In this document: in pieces, positions 19,449 to 27,774 of the stretch
How the letters are laid out: each line of letters opens with the position of its first letter
Position numbering within the stretch: the stretch's first letter is position 1
Virus record (IMG/VR): IMGVR_UViG_3300047322_000627
Coordinates: 1 to 34,641 of that record
Reading direction: 5' to 3' (one strand)
Source of the DNA: a virus
DNA length: 34,641 bases
The notes under the pieces: generated by a model
What the model saw: only the letters and a program-made list of their open reading frames with translations
Databases searched by the model: none
What the model was told of the DNA's origin: nothing
Program-made: the position numbers and the translations under genes

Positions 19449-19478
19449 ATCTTAACCTGAGAGTATTTCGCCAGGCAA
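19449..19478 (-). promoter_or_regulatory. Sigma-70-like promoter
   Basis: Leftward TTGCCT (19478-19473), 18 bases, TAAGAT (19454-19449). Upstream CACAAAGTTA resembles that of the 8588-8616 promoter. It drives the second leftward block. On the other strand of the same 201-base gap, TAAGAT (19564-19569) followed by ACGCGCGA precedes the portal gene and may be a weak relative of the late-promoter element. Confidence 0.6.
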
Positions 19479-19604
19479 TAACTTTGTGTCACTTTTGTGA
19501 AAATAGTGATCTTCTTCATGCAGATCAACAACTTAGGATGGCTACACCTACACTGTATGTCGTTAAGATACGCGCGATAGTCCATCTAATCCACAGACCC
19601 TCCA

Positions 19605-21968
19605 ATGATCCCATCCCTTCTTCGCAAGCTATTCACCCGCGCCCAGCCGCAAGCAGTCGCTACGGAAGAAGAGAAGCGGGCAGAAATTCTCGCGGTCGAT
19701 CCGCTCGACCCAATCCAGAATCGCAAAAACTGGATTGACCACGGCCCGCAATTCAAGCTGCGTAGCGCCACCGACTTCCCTGTGTCCGATGCGCTCGCTG
19801 GCGACGACTCCGTAACGACCGTCAAGGCGATTGGCGACGCGGCCCTGAAGCTCAAGAGTCAGGGCGCGATCATGGACGACAGCGATGGCACAGGAATGCT
19901 AAAGGCCAGTCCGTCTGAGTACACCGTGCCAGTCGGTCTTCAAAGCTGGTACATGTCCCAGAGCTTCATCGGCTATCAGGCGTGCGCGATCATCGCCCAA
20001 CACTGGCTGGTGGACAAGGCGTGCTCGATGTCCGGTGAGGACGCGGTGCGCAACGGCTGGGTCATTAAGGCGCGCGGCGGCGACGACTTGGACAAGGAAG
20101 CACACGACCTGATTCTGTCCGCTGACAAGCGCTATTCGGTCAAGGCCAACTTGATCGAACTGAACCGGTTCAAAAACGTCTTCGGCATTCGCGTTGCCAT
20201 TTTCAAGGTTCGCTCTGAAGACCCTTTGTACTACGAAAAGCCGTTCAACATCGACGGCGTGACAAAGGGATCGTATGACGGCATCTCGCAAATCGACCCG
20301 TACTGGATGATGCCGGTGATGACGACTCGCGGCACCAGCGATCCGTCAGACATTCACTTTTACGACCCTGAATTCTGGGTCATCAGCGGGAAGAAGTATC
20401 ACCGCTCGCATCTGTGCATCGTTCGCGGCCCGCAGCCTGCCGACATTCTGAAGCCAACGTACATCTTCGGCGGCGTGCCGTTGACGCAGCGCATCTATGA
20501 ACGGGTCTATGCCGCTGAGCGGACGGCGAACGAAGCGCCCCTGATGGCGATGTCGAAACGAACGATGGCCATTCACGCCGACCTGGACAAAGTAATGGCG
20601 GACCAGGAAGGCTTCGAGCAACGCCTGCTGACGTGGATTCGATACCGCGACAACCACGGCGTGAAGGTGCTGGGAAAAGAGGAAGCGATGGAGCAGTTTG
20701 ACACCAATATGTCAGACTTCGACTCCATCATCATGAACCAGTATCAGCTGGTCGCGGCCATCGCGCGTACGCCTGCCACGAAGCTCCTTGGGACGTCACC
20801 GAAGGGCTTCAACGCCACTGGCGAATTCGAGATGAAGAGCTATCACGAAGAGCTTGAGTCAGTGCAAGAGCACGTGATGATGCCGATGCTCGAAAGGCAC
20901 TATGATATCCTTTGCCGCAGCGAAGGAATCGCCACTGAAGTTGAAGTCGTCTGCAACTCTGTGGACTCGATCACTGCCGCAGAGCGCGCTGAGCTCAACG
21001 ACAAGAAGGCGAACACCGGCATTGCCCTGATCAACGCTGGCGTCATCTCTGCCGACGAAGAGCGCAACCGGGTTAAGGACGACGAGCACAGCGGCTACAA
21101 CCGCCTTGAAGACGCGCCCGCAAACCAGACGCCTGGCATGTCGCCTGAGAATATCGCAGCGCTGCAAAAGGCCGGTTCGGAGCAGGAGAAGGCAAACGCC
21201 GTCAACACCGAAGCCAATGCCGGTGCGATGGTAGCGAAGAAGGGCGAACCCGGCGCGGAAGGCTCCGAAACGGACACCGTAGAAGGCGCTGGAGCGCTCG
21301 CTGGCGACCCGTTGCAGGCGTTGATTCCTGTGATCGCGCACGGTTTAGTGTCCGGAAAGGGCGGCGCGCAGCAAAACGCCGACCCGATGCAACTCGCCAT
21401 CCTCGCTTTGGCGCACGCTGTATTGGGACAGAATAAGCCGCAGGACGGTCCCGCGATCCAAGGAACGCGCCCTGGCACCAGTCGCACGTCCAAGCCCAGC
21501 GTCGTCCCATCAAGCCAACGCGCTGGCGATGCAAAGGTGATCGGCCCGATGGCGGCGCACAAGCTTCCAAAGATGCGCTTGAACGGCTTGAACATCGTCA
21601 TCGAGAATCCGCGCGGCACTGTCCGCGAAGGGATGAACATGGACGGCAGCGAGTGGTCTGTGGAGATGCCTGATCACTACGGGTACATCAAGGGCTTCGA
21701 CGGCGCGGACGGTGACGAAGTGGATTGCTTCATCGGTCCCAACGCGCGTTCCCAAGACGTATTCGTGATCAGTCAGAAGGACGACAACGGCGAGTTTGAC
21801 GAGTACAAGACGATGATCGGGTATGACGACGAAGAGTCAGCCATCGCCGCGTACAACGCTGCTCACGATGAAAACTTCAAGGGTTATGACTCGTGCCAGA
21901 AGATGTCAATGGACGACTTCAAGAACTGGCTCGAAGCCGGTGAGTGCGCGATGCCGCCCAAGGCATAA
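19605..21968 (+). CDS. Portal protein fused to an inorganic pyrophosphatase-like domain
   Basis: A 787-residue protein. The portal part (about 110-480) is of the DUF1073 type: the ring through which DNA enters the head and to which neck proteins dock. Its signature segment TKLLGTSPKGFNATGEFEMK lies at about 393-412. An Ala/Glu/Gly-rich stretch (about 490-655) follows. Residues 657-775 are the 'InPase' domain found in phage and polyvalent proteins: IENPRGTVREG, MPDHYGYIKGFDGADG, then D702-G-D-E-V-D-C708, which fits the family I pyrophosphatase signature D-[SGDN]-D-[PE]-[LIVMF]-D-[LIVMGAC]. The three Asp that bind metal are kept. A DUF1073 portal is normally about 450-500 residues, so the extra 300 are notable. 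The ribosome-binding site is poor. Confidence 0.93.
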   Translation: MIPSLLRKLFTRAQPQAVATEEEKRAEILAVDPLDPIQNRKNWIDHGPQFKLRSATDFPVSDALAGDDSVTTVKAIGDAALKLKSQGAIMDDSDGTGMLKASPSEYTVPVGLQSWYMSQSFIGYQACAIIAQHWLVDKACSMSGEDAVRNGWVIKARGGDDLDKEAHDLILSADKRYSVKANLIELNRFKNVFGIRVAIFKVRSEDPLYYEKPFNIDGVTKGSYDGISQIDPYWMMPVMTTRGTSDPSDIHFYDPEFWVISGKKYHRSHLCIVRGPQPADILKPTYIFGGVPLTQRIYERVYAAERTANEAPLMAMSKRTMAIHADLDKVMADQEGFEQRLLTWIRYRDNHGVKVLGKEEAMEQFDTNMSDFDSIIMNQYQLVAAIARTPATKLLGTSPKGFNATGEFEMKSYHEELESVQEHVMMPMLERHYDILCRSEGIATEVEVVCNSVDSITAAERAELNDKKANTGIALINAGVISADEERNRVKDDEHSGYNRLEDAPANQTPGMSPENIAALQKAGSEQEKANAVNTEANAGAMVAKKGEPGAEGSETDTVEGAGALAGDPLQALIPVIAHGLVSGKGGAQQNADPMQLAILALAHAVLGQNKPQDGPAIQGTRPGTSRTSKPSVVPSSQRAGDAKVIGPMAAHKLPKMRLNGLNIVIENPRGTVREGMNMDGSEWSVEMPDHYGYIKGFDGADGDEVDCFIGPNARSQDVFVISQKDDNGEFDEYKTMIGYDDEESAIAAYNAAHDENFKGYDSCQKMSMDDFKNWLEAGECAMPPKA

Positions 21969-21970
21969 CG

Positions 21971-22828
21971 ATGCCATTCCAAGCCTCCAAGAAGCGCGAA
22001 CGTCGCGCGGCTGAGCCGGTCGCATACGGCAAGCCGCTCGGACCCAGCGCAGCCATTCGTTCGTGGTACGAAGGGCTGATGCTCGCCGTCACGAACGAGA
22101 TGGTGAAGGATTACCGGAAAGAGCTTCAAGAGGCGCTGGAACACCCAGAGGTTGAGGCGTTCTATGCTGAAGATGCCGCTGATTCGGTCTTTCAGCGCGT
22201 CATGCGCCGGTTGAATAGAAAGTGGTCCGAAGTGTTCAGCGGATTCGCGCAGAAGTACGCGCCAGAGTTCGTTGAGAAGGTGGATGATCACTCGAAGTCA
22301 TCCACGTGGTTCAGCTTATCCGCTGCTGGAGTCAAGGAGCCGCGCACGACCTATAATAACAACGTCGCGGCGACGCTTGGTGCGTCCACTGAGTTCAACC
22401 ACACGCTCATAACGAACATCCAGAAGGATGTCCACGAAAAGATTTACAGCGCGGTGATGCTGTCGTTGACGTCGCCTAATCCGGAAGAGCAAGGAGCGTC
22501 TGGAATCCAGAACGCTCTCCGTGAAGCAGGATCGTTCGCGAAGAAGCGCGTTGACCTGATTGCACGTGACCAGACGAGCAAGCTGTACAGCGCGCTATCT
22601 GACGAGAGGTTACGGCAGAACGGTTGCGGGTACTTCAAGTGGCTTCACTCGTCCGCAGGGAAGGTTCCGCGACAAAGTCACGTTGATAAGGACGGCGAAA
22701 TATTCTCATTGGACGATCCGCGCCTATGGGAAGGTCCAAAATCAGATCAGGGACCGCCTGGATGGGCAATCAATTGCCGCTGTAGAAAAATGCCAGTCAT
22801 CGGATACAGAGAAGACGAAAACGAATAA
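21971..22828 (+). CDS. Mu F-like minor head (head morphogenesis) protein
   Basis: A 285-residue protein of the SPP1 gp7/Mu F family, which sits near the portal inside the prohead and is needed for correct heads. The N-terminal half is helical (VTNEMVKDYRKELQEALEHP). The family signature lies at the C-terminus: PRQSHVDKDGEIFSLDDP, GPPGWAINCRCRKMPVIG with the two cysteines. The ATG at 21971 lies two bases after the portal stop; an ATG nine codons upstream overlaps the portal and is unlikely. The order portal then this protein is normal. Confidence 0.9.
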   Translation: MPFQASKKRERRAAEPVAYGKPLGPSAAIRSWYEGLMLAVTNEMVKDYRKELQEALEHPEVEAFYAEDAADSVFQRVMRRLNRKWSEVFSGFAQKYAPEFVEKVDDHSKSSTWFSLSAAGVKEPRTTYNNNVAATLGASTEFNHTLITNIQKDVHEKIYSAVMLSLTSPNPEEQGASGIQNALREAGSFAKKRVDLIARDQTSKLYSALSDERLRQNGCGYFKWLHSSAGKVPRQSHVDKDGEIFSLDDPRLWEGPKSDQGPPGWAINCRCRKMPVIGYREDENE

Positions 22829-22928
22829 TGCCGCCACGGCTAAAGCGAGAGACCAAACGGTGGTGACGCCAACAATTCTGACTTGAATATTCGGCGTCTT
22901 ATTCAAAACTTTTATGGAGCCTAGTGAC
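22829..22928. other. Intergenic spacer
   Basis: No gene seen. It ends with GGAG, nine bases before the small gene at 22929. Confidence 0.4.
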
Positions 22929-23078
22929 ATGGAACAAATCGCACAGACAGAGCCGCGCACAAGCCGAATCCGCGAGCGTCTTATTGACGCAATCGAATTC
23001 ATTGAAAGCGTCCCGCTTCTTCGACCAAGGTGGGCCGCTTTCGACGTTGCCTTGGTGGTACTCCTGTTCTGGCATTGA
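22929..23078 (+). CDS. Small membrane-like protein
   Basis: A 49-residue protein: EQIAQTEPRTSRIRERLIDA, then EFIESVPLLRPRWAAFDVAL and a hydrophobic end (ALVVLLFWH). GGAG lies nine bases before ATG. The hydrophobic end is only about 13 residues, so insertion into a membrane is uncertain. It lies between the minor head protein and the protease, where no standard gene is expected. Could be a small virion or prohead accessory protein; unproven. Confidence 0.55.
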   Translation: MEQIAQTEPRTSRIRERLIDAIEFIESVPLLRPRWAAFDVALVVLLFWH

Positions 23079-23091
23079 TCTTGCCGCGCCT

Positions 23092-23173
23092 GCCCAATTG
23101 TAGCCAACTCGCCAGAACGCCCGCCCTGTAAGGCTTCGACACCTTTGATTGGGAATTGGGCTAGTTGGCTACA
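23092..23173. repeat. Pair of overlapping inverted repeats
   Basis: GCCCAATT (23092-23099) pairs with AATTGGGC (23154-23161). TGTAGCCAACT (23099-23109) pairs with AGTTGGCTACA (23163-23173). The second arms occur in an order that makes the two pairings cross each other, as in a pseudoknot or as alternative folds. The 230 bases that follow are AT-rich with no credible gene. I checked for a tRNA: the acceptor-like arms are present but no D or T arm fits. Confidence 0.55.
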
Positions 23174-23411
23174 GTTCGGCATCTATATAGCCTCTATATT
23201 CTCCTATACGTATTCTTACCTTATACAATTACTCAATAATCCAACTTTAGGTGTTAAAAGCCTTGCGCGGCGGGCGTTCGAAGAGTTGGATTTTCCGATT
23301 GGGCGCGGCAAAGTCGATGAATCGGTCAACTTAACATCATGCAGCAATGAAAGAGTGATTAACAGTAAGGTGAACGAATCAAATGTAGTACTGTAGGACA
23401 CTGCACAGATA

Positions 23412-23427
23412 CATAATACACGCGAAC
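23412..23427 (+). promoter_or_regulatory. Candidate late promoter upstream of the protease
   Basis: CATAAT (23412-23417), three bases, CGCGAAC (23421-23427), 27 bases before the ATG at 23455. It resembles the elements before both terminase genes. The longer stretch 23174-23454 is otherwise AT-rich and without a gene; one open frame there (23145-23396) has a TTG start and no ribosome-binding site. Confidence 0.4.
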
Positions 23428-23454
23428 GCATACACATTGCACCGACCATAGCGC

Positions 23455-24948
23455 ATGCCACAGTCCGCACGACAACAAGATCAGAATGGATACCTTCGAG
23501 TTAAGGCCTGTCCCATCTCGTCTTTCGGCATCTTTCAATACTCCGCTGCGCAAATCGGATTGGACGGCGATCCCAACAGAATCGTCAATGTATTTCGGCC
23601 TGAATCAGCCGTTAGTGATCCTGAGTTAATCGAATCTCTGCAAGAGGTTCCGCTGATTGACGATCACGAAATGCTCTCCGGATTCGCTGGCGACAAAGAT
23701 GCGACGGCACCGGAAGACTACGGCATAGACGGCATCCTGTTTGACGTCTTCTACGAAAAGCCCTGGACGCGCGGCGATCTGAAAATCTTCACGCGCAAGA
23801 TGCAGGCTGAGTTGAACGGCGGCAAGAAGGATTTATCTCTTGGATACACGTGCGACTTCCTTCTGGAGTCCGGCACCTTTGATGGTCAGGACTACGAAGT
23901 TGTACAAGTGAACATGCGCGGCAATCACATCGCGCTGGTGGACGTTGGTCGCGTGCCGGGTGCTCGTGTTCTCGACGGTGGGAAGAAGCTGTGCTTTGAC
24001 TCGCTTAATTTTGATGTTTCCATTAACCCTCTTTGCGGAGAGATCATGAAGCGTAAAGCTTTGGACGGTAATGTAGTAGCGACCCTCCAGGCCCAGCTGA
24101 AAGCACTCCTGCCGACCTTCGAACAGTTCCTGAGCGAAGAAGCCACCGAACCCGCGCACCAAGGCGGCGAAGGCGGCGCGGCTGGTGCTGCAGAAGCGGG
24201 CGCTGCGGAAGGCGCGGCAGGTGCCGCTGGCACGGAAGGCGCTATGGCTGCTGGTGGCGAAACGGGCACCGGCGAAGTCGCAGCTGAAGGCGCACCGGGC
24301 GCTGCTGCAGCTGGTGGCGAAGAAGGCGAAACCGACAACGGCGCAGCGGAAGGCGCTGAGGCTGGTGCCGCTGCCGCAGGTGCGGAAGGCGGTGAGCAAC
24401 AGGGCGGCGCTGCGCAACTTATCAGCCAACTCGAAGCCATCTTGGCCCAGCTGAAACAAGCGACGGGCGCTGGCGACGAAGGCAGCGAAGGCGAGGCCAC
24501 CAATGCAGCAGGAGAATCGACCGAAGACACCGTTGAAGGGCTTGAAGGAGCGGCGCGAGAAGGTGCGGATGAAGGTGCGGGCGGCGAGCAAGGTGGCGCG
24601 TCGCAAGGACCGGCAGCAGGAAAGCACGCAGGTGCTGATGCTGCGCTTCGTTCTTTCCACGCTGACCTTGCTCTTAAGAATAGCCTCAGCAACCGGCTGT
24701 CTAAGGTGGTTGGCGCATTTGACGGAGCCTTGGACCTCGCATCTGCAACAGCTGGTGACGTCGCTGTTTACGGGGTGAAGAAGCTGAAGCTCAAGTGCGC
24801 GAAGGGCCAGGAAGCAATCGCCCTGGACGCGTACCTGACCGGCATCGAGTCCGCACGCAGCGTTACCCAAACCCATCAACAATCCAAACGCGCTGCGGAT
24901 GCCGCACAGCAAGAAGTGCCGGCAATCAACGCATACTTCAAGGAGTAA
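23455..24948 (+). CDS. Prohead protease with fused scaffold-like region (DUF2213 type)
   Basis: A 497-residue protein. Residues 1 to about 195 match the DUF2213 pattern, thought to be a head-maturation protease: VPLIDDHEMLSGFAGDKDAT, DLSLGYTCDFLL, and NMRGNHIALVDVGRVPGARV with the conserved His. Residues about 237-395 are an Ala/Gly/Glu-rich, low-complexity linker. About 400-497 are helical (ALRSFHADLALKNSLSNRLS). Protease-scaffold fusions are known in this position; the helical end probably directs assembly and is removed on maturation. The gene precedes the decoration and capsid genes, as expected. A 628-codon frame on the other strand is produced by the skewed composition. Confidence 0.85.
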   Translation: MPQSARQQDQNGYLRVKACPISSFGIFQYSAAQIGLDGDPNRIVNVFRPESAVSDPELIESLQEVPLIDDHEMLSGFAGDKDATAPEDYGIDGILFDVFYEKPWTRGDLKIFTRKMQAELNGGKKDLSLGYTCDFLLESGTFDGQDYEVVQVNMRGNHIALVDVGRVPGARVLDGGKKLCFDSLNFDVSINPLCGEIMKRKALDGNVVATLQAQLKALLPTFEQFLSEEATEPAHQGGEGGAAGAAEAGAAEGAAGAAGTEGAMAAGGETGTGEVAAEGAPGAAAAGGEEGETDNGAAEGAEAGAAAAGAEGGEQQGGAAQLISQLEAILAQLKQATGAGDEGSEGEATNAAGESTEDTVEGLEGAAREGADEGAGGEQGGASQGPAAGKHAGADAALRSFHADLALKNSLSNRLSKVVGAFDGALDLASATAGDVAVYGVKKLKLKCAKGQEAIALDAYLTGIESARSVTQTHQQSKRAADAAQQEVPAINAYFKE

Positions 24949-24954
24949 CCAGCG

Positions 24955-25572
24955 ATGTCTCTGCAAACAATCGTCCAGCGTGCCTACACCACCGGCTTCG
25001 CTGGCCAACAAGTGGCTGACGGCCCGCGCCGTGCCAAACCGGCCCGTATCTCGTCGGCAACCCTCGGCGTCGATCCGGCTGCATCCACCAACCGCATGTC
25101 GCGTGCGTTCGGCTACAGCGGCGAAGTTCCTGCTACCGGCACGACGCTCGCGGCTCGCGAAGCACTCGTTGCAGTGGGCGGGCCGATCTTCTTCGGTATC
25201 CTGTTCCATCCGCAGCACCACACGTTGTACGGCTCGAACGGCAACGCGTTGGGCAGCACGATGGACCTGCCGATTGGCGCAGAAGCCGAATTCGCAGACA
25301 TGATTCCAGGCTTGGTCGTGGAACTGTTCAACGAAACCACGGCAACCAAGGCCATGGCGTTCGGTGACCAGGTGGCCTTCTGCCCGAACAACATCACTGC
25401 CGGCAACAACGCGCAAGCGGTGCCCTATGGCGGTCTGATCAGCGTTCCGGCAGGTAGCGCAGCGCCGACCGGTTTCATTTTGATTCCGAACGCCAAGATC
25501 ACCAACGCGGCCAGCATTGCCGCGTCGTCGGCAGGCGCTGCGGTTTCGGCCCTTTCCACCATCCAGCTGTAA
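24955..25572 (+). CDS. Head decoration / structural cement protein
   Basis: A 205-residue protein of the structural-cement type (gp24-like), which stabilises the capsid surface. It has an N-terminal arm (QTIVQRAYTTGFAGQQVADG), many small residues, the segment PIFFGILFHPQHHTLYGSNG, and strands such as ADMIPGLVVELFNETT. The C-terminal 60 residues are Ala/Ser/Gly-rich. It lies between the protease and major capsid genes, the usual place. ATG 24955, six bases after the protease stop. The family assignment rests on position and general pattern. Confidence 0.75.
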   Translation: MSLQTIVQRAYTTGFAGQQVADGPRRAKPARISSATLGVDPAASTNRMSRAFGYSGEVPATGTTLAAREALVAVGGPIFFGILFHPQHHTLYGSNGNALGSTMDLPIGAEAEFADMIPGLVVELFNETTATKAMAFGDQVAFCPNNITAGNNAQAVPYGGLISVPAGSAAPTGFILIPNAKITNAASIAASSAGAAVSALSTIQL

Positions 25573-25603
25573 TCGCACAGCTACATAGGAGCGCGAGATA
25601 ATC

Positions 25604-26743
25604 ATGCAACTCTCCAAAACCCGCTCGTCCATCGCTCCGCGCAAAGTGCGCCCGCTGGCGATGGACAGCAAGGAAATCACCGTTGCGGCGGTGAACCAAC
25701 TGGCCGAAAAATTCGGCATCGTGTTCGATCACGCGACCGTGCTGCAGCAAGTTCAGCTGCTTCACGACCATCGCGCAAGCGGCACGATGGACTCGGCGTT
25801 TGTGGCACCGGCAACCGCTGGCTCGCTGCCGACACCGATCCAGTTCCTGCAAACGTGGCTTCCCGGCTTCATCAAGGTGATGACGGCGGCGCGAAAGATT
25901 GACGACATCATCGGCATCAAGAACGTCGGCAGCTGGGAAGACCAGGAAATCGTTCAAGGCATCGTGGAACCGGCGATGACGGCGACGGAATACGGCGACT
26001 TCACGAACATTCCTCTGTCGAACTGGAATACCAACTTCGTCAAACGCACCATCGTGCGCGGCGAACTCGGCATGCAAGTCGGTCTGCTCGAAGAAGGCCG
26101 CAGCGCCGCCATGCGTCTGAATTCGGCGGACACGAAGCGTACTGCTTCGGCAGTCGGTCTCGAAATCTTCCGTAACGCCATCGGCTTCTACGGCTGGAAT
26201 TCGGGCAACAACCAAACGTTCGGTTTCCTGAACGATCCTTCGCTGCCCGCGTTCATCACATCGAGCGTTACGGGTGGCTGGAACGGCACCAACGGCACGT
26301 TCCAAGGCATCACCGGCGACATCCGGATGGCCATCGTCACGCTCCGTACGCAGTCGCAAGATCAGATCGACCCGGAAAAGGTTGAAATGACGCTGGCGCT
26401 GCCGACCGGCAAGGTGGACTACCTGTCCGTGACGACCGACTTCGGCGTGTCGGTGCGCGACTGGCTGGAGCAGACCTATCCGAAAATCCGCGTGGTCTCC
26501 GCGCCGGAACTCGGTGCGGCCAATGCTGGCGCAGACGTGTTCTATCTGTTCGCTGAAGACATCGACAGCGCGGTGGACGGCTCGACGGACGGCGGCGAAA
26601 CGTTCGCCCAGCTGGTGCAAACGAAGTTCGTGACGCTGGGCGTCGAAAAGCGCGCGAAGTCGTACGTGGAAGACTATTCCAACGGCACGGCTGGCGTTCT
26701 TTGCAAGCGTCCGTGGGCAGTGGTTCGCGTCACCGGCATCTAA
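25604..26743 (+). CDS. Major capsid protein (DUF2184 type)
   Basis: A 379-residue major capsid protein with the HK97 fold, of the DUF2184 type, forming the icosahedral shell. Seen are [40 protein letters not shown], then [20 protein letters not shown], and [20 protein letters not shown]. Length and order, with decoration gene before and a terminator after, are normal. The ribosome-binding site AGGAG lies some distance upstream. High codon regularity here agrees with a highly expressed gene. Confidence 0.92.
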   Translation: MQLSKTRSSIAPRKVRPLAMDSKEITVAAVNQLAEKFGIVFDHATVLQQVQLLHDHRASGTMDSAFVAPATAGSLPTPIQFLQTWLPGFIKVMTAARKIDDIIGIKNVGSWEDQEIVQGIVEPAMTATEYGDFTNIPLSNWNTNFVKRTIVRGELGMQVGLLEEGRSAAMRLNSADTKRTASAVGLEIFRNAIGFYGWNSGNNQTFGFLNDPSLPAFITSSVTGGWNGTNGTFQGITGDIRMAIVTLRTQSQDQIDPEKVEMTLALPTGKVDYLSVTTDFGVSVRDWLEQTYPKIRVVSAPELGAANAGADVFYLFAEDIDSAVDGSTDGGETFAQLVQTKFVTLGVEKRAKSYVEDYSNGTAGVLCKRPWAVVRVTGI

Positions 26744-26765
26744 TCGCGGAGTAATCTGCGACGCA

Positions 26766-26799
26766 GGGCTGGCTTGGGAAACCTCGCCAGCCCATTTTC
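26766..26799 (+). terminator. Rho-independent terminator after the capsid gene
   Basis: GGGCTGGC (26766-26773) and GCCAGCCC (26786-26793) form an eight-pair stem with loop TTGGGAAACCTC, followed by ATTTTCTC. It lies 22 bases after the capsid stop and would end transcripts of the head block or set a high capsid level. Confidence 0.75.
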
Positions 26800-26853
26800 T
26801 CGACCGCAAAGGCTTCAGGGGCTGCAGCGGCGTAACTACAAGGACTGAAAATC

Positions 26854-27306
26854 ATGACTGTTTATGTACTTTCGAAGATGACCAACGCAGTTTCGTATCG
26901 CAACTATCGCATGGTTGGCGATGTGAACGGAAAACAAGGTCCGCTGCCGGTTCCGACCGACACCGTTATCATTCGCGGCGGCGCAGATCGTCCGTCGCAA
27001 AGGGGTGGCTTTGGAGAGGCTTCCGAAGACATCAATGGCAATGTTCTCTGGACTCCGCGTGGCGTGGTCACAAAGCTTACTGACGACGAGTATGAGCGCG
27101 TCAAAGAACACTGGTTGTTCAAGAAGCACATGGAAGGCGGCTACCTCGCTGTCGTGACTTCGGACGTGGTTGACAACCACAAGAAGGTCACCAAGATCGT
27201 GGAAGACATGGAAGGCCAAGACCCTTCGGCGCAGCTTACCAAGTCCACTGTTGGTCAGCGCATCAAGGTCAAAACGCCGTCCAAGGAACTCGAACAAGGC
27301 CAATAA
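26854..27306 (+). CDS. Hypothetical head or neck protein
   Basis: A 150-residue protein not recognised as a known family. The N-terminal half (VYVLSKMTNAVSYRNYRMVG, then TVIIRGGADRPSQRGGFG) has strands and a Gly/Arg-rich loop; the second half is helical and Lys-rich (LTDDEYERVKEHWLFKKHME, then VDNHKKVTKIVEDME). Lying between major capsid and the DUF4054 protein, it is probably a head or head-tail joining protein. ATG 26854 preceded by AAGGA at some distance. Confidence 0.65.
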   Translation: MTVYVLSKMTNAVSYRNYRMVGDVNGKQGPLPVPTDTVIIRGGADRPSQRGGFGEASEDINGNVLWTPRGVVTKLTDDEYERVKEHWLFKKHMEGGYLAVVTSDVVDNHKKVTKIVEDMEGQDPSAQLTKSTVGQRIKVKTPSKELEQGQ

Positions 27307-27309
27307 GCC

Positions 27310-27774
27310 ATGACACAAGCGTACAACGATGCCGCGTTTCGTCAGCTGTTCACCGCGTTCGCGGACACGACGAAATGGCCGGTGGACAGCCTGTCTATGT
27401 ACTGGACGGTTGCCACCGACTACATCAGCGTGAACGACAATCCGTGCAACATGCTGAACGGCAATTCGTTGGCGCTTGCTCTCAATCTCATGACGGCGCA
27501 CCTAGCGACGTTATTCAACGCTGACGCAACAAACGTCGCAGACGGCGATGCCCCAGGGCAACCAGGCGGCGTAGAAGTCAGCGCGTCAGTCGGTGCTGTG
27601 TCGGTAAGCATGCTGCCGCCACCGATCAAAGACGCGTGGGACTACTGGTTGAATCAGACCGCGTATGGCCAGCAGCTGCTCGCGCTACTGAAGGTCAAGA
27701 GCGTTGGCGGCTTCTATGTCGGCGGTCTGCCGGAGCGCAGCGGATTCCGTAAAGTTGGTGGAGTGTTCTGGTGA
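27310..27774 (+). CDS. DUF4054-type head-tail connector protein
   Basis: A 154-residue protein matching the DUF4054 pattern: FRQLFTAFADTTKWPVDSLS, MYWTVATDYISVND, NSLALALNLMTAHLATL, and a C-terminal YWLNQTAYGQQLLALLKVKS. This family is encoded between the capsid and tail genes of many phages and probably works as a head-completion adaptor. Its last codon overlaps the next start (GTGA). Confidence 0.85.
   Translation: MTQAYNDAAFRQLFTAFADTTKWPVDSLSMYWTVATDYISVNDNPCNMLNGNSLALALNLMTAHLATLFNADATNVADGDAPGQPGGVEVSASVGAVSVSMLPPPIKDAWDYWLNQTAYGQQLLALLKVKSVGGFYVGGLPERSGFRKVGGVFW

Noticed and set aside
23092-23173. tRNA gene
   Set aside because: Outer arms could be an acceptor stem, but no D arm, anticodon arm or T arm fits.
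23145-23396. 83-codon rightward frame before the protease
   Set aside because: TTG start, no ribosome-binding site, unusual composition for the neighbourhood and overlap with the inverted repeats.
23833-25719. 628-codon leftward frame opposite the protease and decoration genes
   Set aside because: It arises from the GC-skewed Ala/Gly/Glu repeats; no ribosome-binding site; composition is not protein-like.
25499-26809. 436-codon leftward frame opposite the major capsid gene
   Set aside because: Codon-bias shadow; no start signal; the rightward capsid gene is clear.
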